A DNA stretch of 13,867 nucleotides from Flavobacteriaceae bacterium (GTDB lineage: Bacteria; Bacteroidota; Bacteroidia; Flavobacteriales; Flavobacteriaceae): positions 1-13,867 of the forward strand of contig CANJDA010000046.1 in the NCBI GenBank assembly GCA_947472705.1, written 5' to 3'. Shown here piece by piece: positions 1 through 8,129 of the stretch. The number at the start of each line of letters is the position of its first letter. Within the stretch, counting starts at the first letter, position 1. The position numbers and the translations under genes are program-made. The notes under the pieces are model-generated. The model was not told where the DNA came from. It saw only the letters and a program-made list of their open reading frames with translations, and did no database searches.

Positions 1-2
1 AT

Positions 3-347
3 CAATACGTTGCATTTATCTGTAAAGCACTTCAAGTCCCAGCTTTTTCGGTTTCAAATCAAGTTAAAGAAAACACAAGTTCGAAAAACACAGTTAACGT
101 CAATTCACACTTACTAGTTAATACCATTTTTTTAATGTCCTTACTGGAGTTATTTCCCGATGGAAAAATGAAAAACTATTTAAAAGCAAGGTATTTCAAA
201 TTCAAGAAATCAAGCTTGATTAAAAGGCTTATAAATTATATCGAAACGATAAAATACGTTTCCAATAAGCAAAACACCCTCAATATTGACCAAGAAAAGG
301 AATTAAATGTATTGGTAAAAAAATATGATGAACTTAATTTTCCTTAA
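3..347 (+). CDS. C-terminal part of an unrecognised protein (5' end outside window)
   Basis: The frame is open from the first complete codon at position 3 to a TAA at 345-347, giving 114 residues without a needed start, so this is most likely the end of a longer gene that begins upstream. An internal ATG at 135 would give only 70 residues, and the frame upstream of it is equally protein-like, so I do not treat 135 as the start. The visible part has a mixed, moderately hydrophobic N-terminal half, then a lysine-rich stretch (about residues 58-75 of the visible part) and a charged C-terminus rich in Lys, Glu and Asn. I recognise no family motif. It stops only 6 bases before the deacetylase gene, so it is probably in the same operon and may be another glycan-assembly enzyme, but that is inference from context only. 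Confidence 0.65.
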   Translation, partial: QYVAFICKALQVPAFSVSNQVKENTSSKNTVNVNSHLLVNTIFLMSLLELFPDGKMKNYLKARYFKFKKSSLIKRLINYIETIKYVSNKQNTLNIDQEKELNVLVKKYDELNFP

Positions 348-353
348 TATATA

Positions 354-1136
354 ATGCCAATGAAAATTAATATTCCTCCTATAATAGTCACCTATCACAG
401 TTTTAAAAATGTTTCCAATTTTGAAAAGCAACTTCAAATACTAAAGAAACATAAAAATGTTTTGGTAACTACCGATGACGGTGATAGGACTTTTTATACA
501 GAGGCATATCCATTGTTACTAAAGTATAAGTTACCAGCAATTTTATTTATTATTCCCTCTTTAATAGGAACAGAAATACCCTTTTGGTGGAATGAAGTGA
601 TGTATTATCTCGGAGATGTGAAAGGTTTTGAAAAAGCCACTCAAATTAAATATATCCCAAATCAAGAAAGAATTGATTATCTAAATCAGCTTCGTAGCCA
701 ATATGATAAGCCATTGTTAAAACAGCAACAGCTTACCTTAGCACAATTGCGCGAAATGCAGAGTAACGGAATTATCATTGCCAATCATAGTCATACACAT
801 CCCATGTTTGATCAATGTAATGAAGAAGAAATTACATCAGAAATAAAAAAAACAAAACATTTTTTTGACGTCAATAACTTAAATGGATATGCTATTTTTG
901 CTTACCCAAATGGAGGATATAATGAGTTGTCAGAAAAAATTTTGAAACAAGAGGGAATAGAATATGCCTTTCTATTTGACCACAAAAAAAACAAAGCTAT
1001 AATCAATCCATTGCGAGTTTCAAGATTAAGTGTAAGCGATGCTACACCTATTTGGAAATTTAAATTTATATTATCAGGCTGGCATTCTAAACTAGTGCCT
1101 TTGAGTAAAGCCATACACAAAATAGCAAAAAGATGA
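354..1136 (+). CDS. NodB-type polysaccharide deacetylase (CE4 family), cytoplasmic form
   Basis: Probably removes N-acetyl (or O-acetyl) groups from a sugar in the glycan precursor, using a metal-bound water. The 260-residue protein shows the NodB-fold motifs in order. Motif 1 is TTDDGD at residues 39-44, where D41 would be the catalytic base and D42 a metal ligand. Motif 2 is HSHTH at 145-149, with H145 and H149 as metal ligands. A motif 3-like YPNGG lies at 184-188. The usual TFDDG is changed to TTDDG, but the aspartates are kept. There is no signal peptide or membrane segment, so it probably acts in the cytoplasm, perhaps on a lipid-linked or nucleotide-linked sugar. ATG 354 is used; a second in-frame ATG at 360 is equally possible. 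The end overlaps the sulfotransferase by ATGA (4 bases), suggesting translational coupling. The family call is secure; the exact substrate is unknown. Confidence 0.85.
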   Translation: MPMKINIPPIIVTYHSFKNVSNFEKQLQILKKHKNVLVTTDDGDRTFYTEAYPLLLKYKLPAILFIIPSLIGTEIPFWWNEVMYYLGDVKGFEKATQIKYIPNQERIDYLNQLRSQYDKPLLKQQQLTLAQLREMQSNGIIIANHSHTHPMFDQCNEEEITSEIKKTKHFFDVNNLNGYAIFAYPNGGYNELSEKILKQEGIEYAFLFDHKKNKAIINPLRVSRLSVSDATPIWKFKFILSGWHSKLVPLSKAIHKIAKR

Positions 1137-1999
1137 ATTATAGAACCTTCAAACAAAAAGTATATTCAAGATACCGAAAATCGAAATTAGTTAGTGGCCT
1201 TTTTTCATTTTTTGGTAAAGAATTAAAACCTAAAAAATGGGTTTTCATTATTGGGTGTTATAATTCTGGGACTACACTTCTTACTGAAATTTTTGAAAAA
1301 AATAATCAATTGAATGTGTTGCCAGATGAAGGTGTGATGCTCACCAACCAATTGCCAAGACCTGAAGATTATGGCTGGCAAAGAATGTGGTCTCAATGCG
1401 AAGAAAAAATGCTAATCGATGAGCATAAAGCAACAGAGGCTGCAAGAATAACTAAAAGACATTGGTCTCATTTTGTAGACAGAAACCCATCTATTGTAGT
1501 TGAAAAATCTATTGCTAATGCAGTGAGAATGTCCTTTTTTCAAGAAAATTTCCCAAATAGTTATTTTATCTATATTGTTAGAAATGGTTATGCTGTTGCT
1601 GAAGGAATTAAGAGGAAAGCAAATGTTATGGAGGAAAACCAAGCTAAATTAGGAAAAAAATACACCATTGAATATCCTGCAAAACAATGGCAAAGAAGCA
1701 TTGAGGTTGTTGAAAATCAAAAAGGAGAAATTAAAAATTTCCTTGAAATTTCATACGAAGAAATGACAGCTGACTTAAAAGAAACCTGCCTCAAAGTGAC
1801 TAACTTTTTAGAAATTGATCCGTTTGATGATACCACTCTTCAAGGTGATTTTGAAGTGCATGGTAACAAAATGAAAGTGTCCAATCAAAATCATAAAAGT
1901 TTTGTTCGTTTAAGCAATGAAGAATGGCAAACCATCAATGACATAGCAGGAGAAGGATTAAAAAAGTATGCTTATTTTAGCGAAAATCCAATTCAATAA
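1133..1999 (+). CDS. PAPS-dependent-type sulfotransferase
   Basis: Predicted to transfer sulfate from 3'-phosphoadenosine-5'-phosphosulfate to a hydroxyl or amine of the glycan. The 288-residue protein has the family's two cofactor-binding features. The 5'-phosphosulfate loop is GCYNSGTT at residues 41-48, directly after the hydrophobic strand WVFII. The 3'-phosphate region is FIYIVRNGYAVAEG at 145-158, where R150 takes the place of the usual Arg in the R-D/N-x-R-x-x-x-x-S type motif. A VEKS motif at 123-126 matches the conserved EKSP-like block of this superfamily. There is no signal peptide, so it should act in the cytoplasm where PAPS is made. The start ATG lies inside the previous stop (ATGA), and its stop TAA shares one base with the next ATG (TAATG), so it is a coupled member of the operon. 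A role on another acceptor such as a lipid cannot be excluded. No PAPS-synthesis genes are visible here. Confidence 0.82.
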   Translation: MNYRTFKQKVYSRYRKSKLVSGLFSFFGKELKPKKWVFIIGCYNSGTTLLTEIFEKNNQLNVLPDEGVMLTNQLPRPEDYGWQRMWSQCEEKMLIDEHKATEAARITKRHWSHFVDRNPSIVVEKSIANAVRMSFFQENFPNSYFIYIVRNGYAVAEGIKRKANVMEENQAKLGKKYTIEYPAKQWQRSIEVVENQKGEIKNFLEISYEEMTADLKETCLKVTNFLEIDPFDDTTLQGDFEVHGNKMKVSNQNHKSFVRLSNEEWQTINDIAGEGLKKYAYFSENPIQ

Positions 2000-3162
2000 T
2001 GAAGATTTTATTCATTCAAGATAGTTTAGGTACTGGCGGAGCTGAAAAATCAAATTCAGAACTTTGGTATTTTTTACGTGAAAAAGGGATAGCCATAAAA
2101 GTCATTGTTTTAGAGCATCGCCAAAATGGAATTGAAAAAGAAATCCTAGAAAATAAATTTGACGTTACCTTTATTGATAATCAAAACTTTTGGCAGCAAG
2201 TTAATAGCATTGCTAAAATCGTTAAGGAATTTAAACCAGATATTGTACATTCTGTTTTATACAGAGCAACCATACGAACCCGTTTGGCAAAGTTGAAAAC
2301 CAGTTTTTTCAATATCGAAAGTTTGGTTAATTGTAGTTATGACGCTATTCGTTTTTCGGATCTAAAAGTCAATAAATGGGCTCTTCATATTTATCAATTT
2401 CTAGATAGGATTACGCAACTAAAAGGTACCGATAAATTTATTGCTATTACCAATGAAGTTAGAGAACACTATATTCAAAAACTGAATATTAATCCTTCTA
2501 AAATAAGTGTCATTTTTAGAGGAAGAAATGAAAATCAGTATTTAAAATTAAAAACAGAAACGCGACAAGAAATTAGAAATGAGTTACAGTTTAAAGAAAC
2601 AGATATTGTTGTTACTCATGTGGGAAGGCAAGAGTTTCAAAAAGGGCATCTTGAGTTGTTAAAGGCCATTAAAACTATTGACAAACAACTTCACGATTTG
2701 AATGTTAAGTTTATTTTTTGTGGAAGAGATGGTAATAATACTAAAGAAATTCAAGATTTTTTAGCCATAGAAAATCTGAAAACAACAATTCAATTTCTTG
2801 GACATCGTCTTGATGTAAATAAAATTTTAGTGGCTTCAGATGTTTTTGTTTTTCCTTCTAAATTTGAAGGTTTAGGAGGATCGTTGATTGAAGCCCAAGC
2901 TGCCGGTTTACCTGTAGTTTGTTCCAATATAAAAGTTTTTGAAGAAGTAGTGATTAACAATAAAAATGCACAAATGTATCAACTTGGAAATATTGATGAT
3001 TTAGCCCAAAAAATGTTATCCGTTATTGTTTCAAAATCCTTAAGAGAAAAAATGGGAGCAGAAAGTTTAAATAACTTTAAAGAAAATTTCCAACTCGAAA
3101 ATGTAAACCAGCAAATGCTTAAATATTATGAAAGCGTTGTGTCACAAGCTTTAAACAATTAA
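1999..3162 (+). CDS. Glycosyltransferase, GT4-like (GT-B fold), first of three
   Basis: Predicted retaining glycosyltransferase that adds a sugar from a nucleotide donor to the lipid-linked repeat unit at the inner face of the membrane. The 387-residue length is normal for the family. The N-terminal domain opens with a beta strand and the glycine-rich loop GTGGAEKS (residues 11-18), typical of GT4 acceptor domains. The C-terminal donor domain has a strand ending HVGRQEFQKGH (207-217) and the EX7E motif, with E290 and E298 in FEGLGGSLIE, followed by the usual AAGLPVV. The inter-domain segment, which in many relatives reads like IPNGVD, is VIFRGRN here (171-177). That may reflect a different donor or subfamily. 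The gene starts in TAATG overlap with the sulfotransferase, and 14 bases separate it from the next gene. Donor and linkage cannot be read from sequence alone. Confidence 0.88.
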   Translation: MKILFIQDSLGTGGAEKSNSELWYFLREKGIAIKVIVLEHRQNGIEKEILENKFDVTFIDNQNFWQQVNSIAKIVKEFKPDIVHSVLYRATIRTRLAKLKTSFFNIESLVNCSYDAIRFSDLKVNKWALHIYQFLDRITQLKGTDKFIAITNEVREHYIQKLNINPSKISVIFRGRNENQYLKLKTETRQEIRNELQFKETDIVVTHVGRQEFQKGHLELLKAIKTIDKQLHDLNVKFIFCGRDGNNTKEIQDFLAIENLKTTIQFLGHRLDVNKILVASDVFVFPSKFEGLGGSLIEAQAAGLPVVCSNIKVFEEVVINNKNAQMYQLGNIDDLAQKMLSVIVSKSLREKMGAESLNNFKENFQLENVNQQMLKYYESVVSQALNN

Positions 3163-3176
3163 ATTAGTATAATAAA

Positions 3177-4256
3177 TTGGTTATTTTTCAACTCATACAA
3201 AAATTCCAACTACGTGGTGCCGAAATGTTTGCCGCTCAATTGTCGCAATATATAGAGTCAAAAGAGCATAAGGTGTTTTTAATTTCATTATTTCCTGCAA
3301 GTGCAGATTTACCTTTTTTAGGAGAAAAAATAAGTTTGAATCGCCCAGTTTCGAAACGATTTTTTGATTATCAAGGATGGAAAAATTTGGCTAAATTGAT
3401 AGAAAAACATAATCCAGAAGTTATACAATGCAACGCTGGTGATACACTCAAGTTTGCCGTTTTATCAAAAAAAATATTTGGCTGGAAACAACCTATAGTA
3501 GCCAGAAATGCTAGTATGGTTAGTCTTTATATAAAAAATCCTTTTACAAAAATCCTCAATCAATGGTTATACAACAATGTAGATTTTGTGGCTTCTGTTT
3601 CTGAAAATTCCAAAAAGGATTTAAACACTTTATTTCCAAAAACAAAAGATAAGACCACTGTAATTCCTGTTGGTATTGAAATTTATAAACCAAAGTCTGT
3701 GGAATGGCAAGGTGGTCAAAATGCTCAAAAACATATAATTCATGTAGGTGGTTTTAGCTTTGAAAAGAACCACGAAGGCTTACTTTCTATTTTTAAAAAA
3801 TTGCTTGAAAATAATCCGAATATTCATTTGCATTTACTAGGAGAAGGTCCAAAAAGAGTAGCTATTCAGCAATTGGCTATTGACATGAAACTTACTGATA
3901 GTATCACCTTTTATGGCTGGATTTCCAATCCGATGGATTATATTTGTAAAGCTGATGTTTTGGTATTGCCAAGCATTATTGAAGGTCTACCCGGAGTTAT
4001 TTTGGAAGCCATGATTTCTAAAATTCCTGTTGTAGCTTATAGTGTAGGAGGTGTTTCAGAAGTGGTTCAAAATGATACAACAGGTTATTTAGTCGAAAAA
4101 AATGATGAGGAGGCTTTTGTCGTTGCTTTAGAGAAAGTACTAACAAATGACAATCAAGAACTAATTCAAGCTGCTTACAATTTGGTTAATGAAGAATATA
4201 CAAATGCTAGTATTGCCAAACAATTTGAACAAATGTATCATCAATTAAGACACTAA
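3177..4256 (+). CDS. Glycosyltransferase, GT4-like (GT-B fold), second of three, TTG start
   Basis: Predicted GT4 glycosyltransferase acting on the growing oligosaccharide. The start is called at TTG 3177: an in-frame TAG at 3165-3167 blocks anything upstream, no ATG or GTG lies between, and the first internal Met (residue 17) would delete the first beta strand and the RGAEM loop (13-17). In the donor domain I see GGFSFEKNHEGLL (191-203), the strand with LGEGP (221-225) and the EX7E motif with E269 and E277 in IEGLPGVILEAM. Next comes a VGGVSEVV segment (290-297), which usually contacts the donor phosphates. The length of 359 residues is normal. The gene ends with a double stop (TAATAA at 4254-4259) and is followed by 21 bases before the next TTG start. 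The family is secure and the sugar specificity is unknown. Confidence 0.86.
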   Translation: MVIFQLIQKFQLRGAEMFAAQLSQYIESKEHKVFLISLFPASADLPFLGEKISLNRPVSKRFFDYQGWKNLAKLIEKHNPEVIQCNAGDTLKFAVLSKKIFGWKQPIVARNASMVSLYIKNPFTKILNQWLYNNVDFVASVSENSKKDLNTLFPKTKDKTTVIPVGIEIYKPKSVEWQGGQNAQKHIIHVGGFSFEKNHEGLLSIFKKLLENNPNIHLHLLGEGPKRVAIQQLAIDMKLTDSITFYGWISNPMDYICKADVLVLPSIIEGLPGVILEAMISKIPVVAYSVGGVSEVVQNDTTGYLVEKNDEEAFVVALEKVLTNDNQELIQAAYNLVNEEYTNASIAKQFEQMYHQLRH

Positions 4257-4277
4257 TAAAATTAGGAAAATTACATT

Positions 4278-5393
4278 TTGGAAAAAATAAAAGTACTTCA
4301 TATTATAAAATCATTAGGGAGAGGCGGGGCAGAAATGTTGTTGCCTGAAACCTTAAAAATTCACGATCAATCCAAGTTTGAGTTTTATTACATTTATTTC
4401 TTGCCATGGAAAAAACAAATGGTCCCTGCTATTGAAAATGCGGGCGGAAAAGTGACTTGTTTTTCGGCTAAAAATAATTTAACGTTGCTAATGCAATCTT
4501 CTAAAATAGCAGCTTATTGTAAAGAAAATCAAATAAAAATTATACATGCCCATTTACCGTGGGCTGGAATTGTAGCCAGAATGGTGGGTAAACAAACAAA
4601 GATTCCCGTGTTGTATACCGAGCATAATAATTTTGACAAATACCATTTCCTCACACGAATCTTAAGTGCAGTTACCTATAAATTTCAGACCAAAGTTTTG
4701 GCTGTTTCTGAAGATGCTAAAAATGCTTTAGAAAGACGAAATTTATTTCACGATATAGTTTATGTGCCTAATGGTGTTAACACAACTTATTTTTCGAAAG
4801 AAAATAATTTTGCCAAACAAGAAGAAGTGGAAATGTTTATAGGTGCTGATAAAGTTATCGGAACAGTTGCCGTTTTTAGAAAACAAAAGCGATTGGATGT
4901 TTTTATTGAAGTAGCACATTTGGCCCAACAAAAGCAACTCCCATTCAAGTTTTTAATGGTAGGTGATGGTACTGAAATGCCTTTCATGAAAGCTTTAATC
5001 GAAAAATACCAATTGAAAAATGTCTTCCTGGCCGGAATTCAAGAAACCCCTGCTGACTATATGAATTACATGGATGTTTTTCTAATTACTAGCGATTTTG
5101 AAGGTCTTCCAGTAGCTTTATTAGAATCTATGAGTATGGGAATTGTACCAGTTTGTACAAATGTTGGAGGTATTCCTAATGTGGTAAAAGACAATCAAAA
5201 TGGAGTACTATTGAGAAGTCAAGAACCAGTTGAAATCTTATCACAATTAGAAGACAAAGTCCTTGGCGAAATTACTAATTTTGAAAAGCTAAAACAAGAG
5301 GCAAGAAAAACCATTATTGATGGTTATAGCATACAGCGAATGGTAAACCAATTAGAATCAATTTACAACGAAGTACTACATGAAGGAAAGTAA
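4278..5393 (+). CDS. Glycosyltransferase, GT4-like (GT-B fold), third of three, TTG start
   Basis: Predicted GT4 glycosyltransferase of 371 residues. Its N-terminus KVLHIIKSLGRGGAEM (5-20) is a textbook beta strand plus glycine-rich loop for this family. TEHN at 114-117 and VPNGVN at 163-168 are the usual inter-domain and linker blocks. The donor domain has VFRKQKRLD (199-207), VGDG (228-231) and EX7E with E275 and E283 in FEGLPVALLE, followed by NVGGIPNVV. TTG 4278 is the only reasonable start: a TAG at 4263-4265 closes the frame upstream and there is no ATG before the conserved first strand. The 3' end overlaps the GNAT gene by 14 bases (ATG at 5380), the largest gene overlap in the window, which suggests translational coupling. 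The donor sugar cannot be deduced. Confidence 0.88.
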   Translation: MEKIKVLHIIKSLGRGGAEMLLPETLKIHDQSKFEFYYIYFLPWKKQMVPAIENAGGKVTCFSAKNNLTLLMQSSKIAAYCKENQIKIIHAHLPWAGIVARMVGKQTKIPVLYTEHNNFDKYHFLTRILSAVTYKFQTKVLAVSEDAKNALERRNLFHDIVYVPNGVNTTYFSKENNFAKQEEVEMFIGADKVIGTVAVFRKQKRLDVFIEVAHLAQQKQLPFKFLMVGDGTEMPFMKALIEKYQLKNVFLAGIQETPADYMNYMDVFLITSDFEGLPVALLESMSMGIVPVCTNVGGIPNVVKDNQNGVLLRSQEPVEILSQLEDKVLGEITNFEKLKQEARKTIIDGYSIQRMVNQLESIYNEVLHEGK

Positions 5394-6309
5394 TTTTGTG
5401 TATCAATTGGCAAAACCAACAGATGTTGACCAAATCGTTGCACTGTTTGAATTGTGTTTAGGAGCAGATGGTGGCGCCCCGACCGCTGCATTTTGGAACT
5501 GGAAACACAACCAAAATCCGGGTGGAATTTCCCCAGTACTTTTAGCTTGGGATAAAGATAAACTTATCGGAATTAGGGCGTTTATGTGTTATAAATTCCA
5601 CAGCAATGAAGGTGAAATGAAAGCCTACAGACCTGTTGATACTGCTACACATCCTGAATATCAAGGCAAAGGAATTTTCAGCCATTTGACTTTATCGTTA
5701 ATTGAAGATTTAAAAAAGATTGATCAAAAAGCTTTTATTTTTAATACACCAAATGGGCAATCAAAACCAGGTTATATAAAAATGGGTTGGATAGAATGGG
5801 GAAAACCATTATTGCAAATTCTACCAACGTTTACGTTTTCTGTGAATAGTTTTGCTAAAGATCAAGCAATTTTGTTGGCTCATGATTTTTCAATGATTAA
5901 TGCAGTTGCAACTCATCATATTGCTGTTTGTAAAGATTCAGCTTATTACCATTGGCGCTACCAAAAAATTCCAATGCAACAGTATGGATTGAAAGAAATT
6001 AAAGTTGGTAAAGACGATTACATAATTCTATACCGTCAAAAGAAAATGAAGTTTTTGCATGAATTTAGAGTATGTGATGTAGTGAAAAATAATGTTAGTT
6101 GTACCACTATACCAGTGCCTTTTTTTGTAAAACTTTTTTTTAGTTTCGGACTTGGATTTATTTCTTTTATCAATAATAAAATGCTTTGGTTTTCAATCAA
6201 ACTCAACAAAAAGTCACCTATGGTTACTTTCAGAAAAATTAATGACCACGATAACAATCTTCTTTTTCAAGATTTGGATTGGAATATTGGAGAATTGGAA
6301 CTTTTTTAG
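5380..6309 (+). CDS. GNAT-family acyltransferase, two-part protein
   Basis: Predicted acyl-CoA-dependent N-acyltransferase, which here could acylate an amino sugar or an amino-acid decoration of the glycan. The first 145 or so residues form a GNAT domain. KLIGIRAFM (61-69) fits the central strand, DTATHPEYQGKGIFSHL (87-103) is motif A with the acyl-CoA pyrophosphate loop QGKGIF (95-100), and FNTPNGQSKPGYIKMGW (121-137) matches the late strand-helix block of the family. Residues 150-309 are a second part with no motif I can name. It ends in a hydrophobic segment (about 242-254) and a basic region, and could be a degenerate second GNAT fold as in Eis-like or FemAB-like proteins. The start overlaps the preceding glycosyltransferase by 14 bases, and only 2 bases separate the TAG stop from the amidotransferase start. 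Substrate unknown; acylation of the glycan is inferred from the neighbours. Confidence 0.8.
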   Translation: MKESNFVYQLAKPTDVDQIVALFELCLGADGGAPTAAFWNWKHNQNPGGISPVLLAWDKDKLIGIRAFMCYKFHSNEGEMKAYRPVDTATHPEYQGKGIFSHLTLSLIEDLKKIDQKAFIFNTPNGQSKPGYIKMGWIEWGKPLLQILPTFTFSVNSFAKDQAILLAHDFSMINAVATHHIAVCKDSAYYHWRYQKIPMQQYGLKEIKVGKDDYIILYRQKKMKFLHEFRVCDVVKNNVSCTTIPVPFFVKLFFSFGLGFISFINNKMLWFSIKLNKKSPMVTFRKINDHDNNLLFQDLDWNIGELELF

Positions 6310-6311
6310 CT

Positions 6312-8129
6312 ATGTGTGGAATATTTGGTTGCATCGGAACAATAAACTCGGAACAAAAGCAAAGTGTAACCAATGCACTTAAGCATCGTGGACCTGATGG
6401 ACAGCATTTTAAAGAAATTGACGGAGTTACTTTTTTTCATGCTCGATTAAGTATTATAGATGTTGCTGGAGGGAATCAACCTTTTGAAACCAACAAAGTA
6501 GCCCTAGTTTTTAATGGCGAAATTTACAATTACAAAGAGCTAATACAAGCGCATAATTTAGTAATGAATACCGCATCAGATACTGAAGTGATTGTGCAAT
6601 TGTATGAAAAAATGGGGACTGCTTGTTTTCAGGAATTAGACGGAATGTTTGCGCTGTCACTTTATGATAAACAAGAAAAGAAAATGTTCCTAGCAAGAGA
6701 CAGAGCAGGTAAAAAACCACTTTACTTTTCTCAGAAAAATGGCTTTGCTTTTGGTAGTGAATACAAATCAATTACTTCTTGTTTTCCTGGGTTTAAAGTC
6801 AATGAAATGCATGTGAAATGGCATTTACAGAAAGGATTTGTGGCTGGTGAAAATACTGTTTATCAGGATATTTTTGAGGCATTACCCGGCTATATCTATT
6901 GTTATAACATTCAAGATAAAACTTTACACAAACATCAATATTGGAATTTTGAAAGCTATTTTGATGTGCCAAAAATTAAAGACAAAAACCAAGCATTAAG
7001 TCAATTAGATGAATTGTTTGGAAAAGCGGTAAATAAAAGGGTTTTAGCCAGCGATTTTGAAGTCGGTGCTTTTTTAAGTGGTGGAATTGACAGTAGTTTG
7101 GTATGTGCTTTGGCAGTAAAAACCAATCCAAATCTGAAGACATTTACAGTGAAAAGTAAAGATGGATTTGACGAATCGGCAGTGGCGGCTTTGATTGCTA
7201 AACAGTTAAAAACACAACACCATGAATTGTATATTGATTATAATTCCTTAGGGAATGACTATGAAAAAATTGTGTCATCCTATGGTGAACCTATAGTTGA
7301 TGAAAGCATTATACCTTCCTATTATGTAGCCAAAGCAGCTTCTGAACATCTTCGAGTAGTTCTAAATGGCGATGGAGGAGACGAATTTTTTGGTGGTTAT
7401 AGAAGATATTCTTTGTATAAAAATTATAATAAACTAAAAGCAATTAGCACTTTAACAGGAAGTATTTCAAAGTTGATGTCTACTTCGGATAAAAACAGTG
7501 CTTTGGCAAAATTAAATCGACTTACAGACTTTTTTAATTTGAAAGGAGATGCTCAATATTTTAGCGCGTCAACCGATTTGTTTTTTGACGCACCTGGTTT
7601 TAACGAAGTGCATGACGTGAATTACATTTCGCAAAAAAGTTTTTCTAAAAAGAATTTTGATGCTGTTGAACAAACTATGTTGACCGATTTCCACGGCATT
7701 TTGCCCAAAGTATTATTTAAGAAAATGGATATTGCGACCATGCAAAATGGACTAGAAGGACGTTCCCCATTTATTGATAAATCGCTAATAGAATGGAGTG
7801 CTTCATTGGATACAAACCTTAAAATAAATGGATTTACCTCTAAATATTTGTTGCGTGAATTGAACAAGAAATATATCGATGGTTCAGTGTATAAACTACC
7901 CAAAAAAGGCTTTGAAGTATCGGTAAAAGAGATGTTGAATAATCAACTCAAAGAATTATATCAGGATTATTTGCACAGTAACAATCCATATTATGCTAAC
8001 TTTATCGACAAAAATTATATAGACGATTTTTATTTGAAAGAAGGTAAACTCAATGATGTCAAACGATACAAAGGATTATTGGCATTATTGAATTTAGAAA
8101 TTTGGCATAAAAATATATCACAAGAATAA
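6312..8129 (+). CDS. asnB: Asparagine-synthase-type glutamine amidotransferase (AsnB family)
   Basis: A 605-residue class II glutamine amidotransferase fused to an ATP-using synthetase domain. It would hydrolyse glutamine at the N-terminal site and use the ammonia to amidate an adenylated carboxylate. Cys2 is the nucleophile, so the start must be ATG 6312 (MCGIFG), not the ATG 33 bases upstream. The glutaminase domain also shows RGPDG (26-30), R45, NGE (68-70) and D90. The synthetase domain shows the pyrophosphate loop SGGIDSS (256-262), EPIVDESIIP (326-335), NGDGGDEFFGGY (352-363) and MQNGLEGRSPFID (477-489). All catalytic residues I know for the family look intact. It could be the housekeeping asparagine synthetase, but its place inside a glycan operon suggests amidation of a uronic acid or another carboxylated decoration, as proposed for similar genes in O-antigen and exosortase-linked loci. 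The stop overlaps the next start as TAATG. Confidence 0.9.
   Translation: MCGIFGCIGTINSEQKQSVTNALKHRGPDGQHFKEIDGVTFFHARLSIIDVAGGNQPFETNKVALVFNGEIYNYKELIQAHNLVMNTASDTEVIVQLYEKMGTACFQELDGMFALSLYDKQEKKMFLARDRAGKKPLYFSQKNGFAFGSEYKSITSCFPGFKVNEMHVKWHLQKGFVAGENTVYQDIFEALPGYIYCYNIQDKTLHKHQYWNFESYFDVPKIKDKNQALSQLDELFGKAVNKRVLASDFEVGAFLSGGIDSSLVCALAVKTNPNLKTFTVKSKDGFDESAVAALIAKQLKTQHHELYIDYNSLGNDYEKIVSSYGEPIVDESIIPSYYVAKAASEHLRVVLNGDGGDEFFGGYRRYSLYKNYNKLKAISTLTGSISKLMSTSDKNSALAKLNRLTDFFNLKGDAQYFSASTDLFFDAPGFNEVHDVNYISQKSFSKKNFDAVEQTMLTDFHGILPKVLFKKMDIATMQNGLEGRSPFIDKSLIEWSASLDTNLKINGFTSKYLLRELNKKYIDGSVYKLPKKGFEVSVKEMLNNQLKELYQDYLHSNNPYYANFIDKNYIDDFYLKEGKLNDVKRYKGLLALLNLEIWHKNISQE

Noticed and set aside
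902..1156. Open frame on the minus strand across the end of the first deacetylase and the start of the sulfotransferase
   Set aside because: It lies opposite two strongly supported genes, has no recognisable motif, and AT-rich coding DNA commonly gives such antisense frames.
3166..3175. TATAAT-like sequence before the second glycosyltransferase as a promoter
   Set aside because: Bacteroidota do not rely on the enterobacterial -10 sequence, there is no matching upstream element, and the gap is only 14 bases inside a tight operon.
4272..4280. TACATTTTG just before the third glycosyltransferase as a -7 promoter element
   Set aside because: It has one T too many for TAnnTTTG and its last three bases are the TTG start codon itself, leaving no leader.
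6152..6382. Plus-strand open frame spanning the GNAT-amidotransferase junction in a third frame
   Set aside because: It is fully covered by two genes with clear family motifs in other frames and reads as low-complexity out-of-frame translation.
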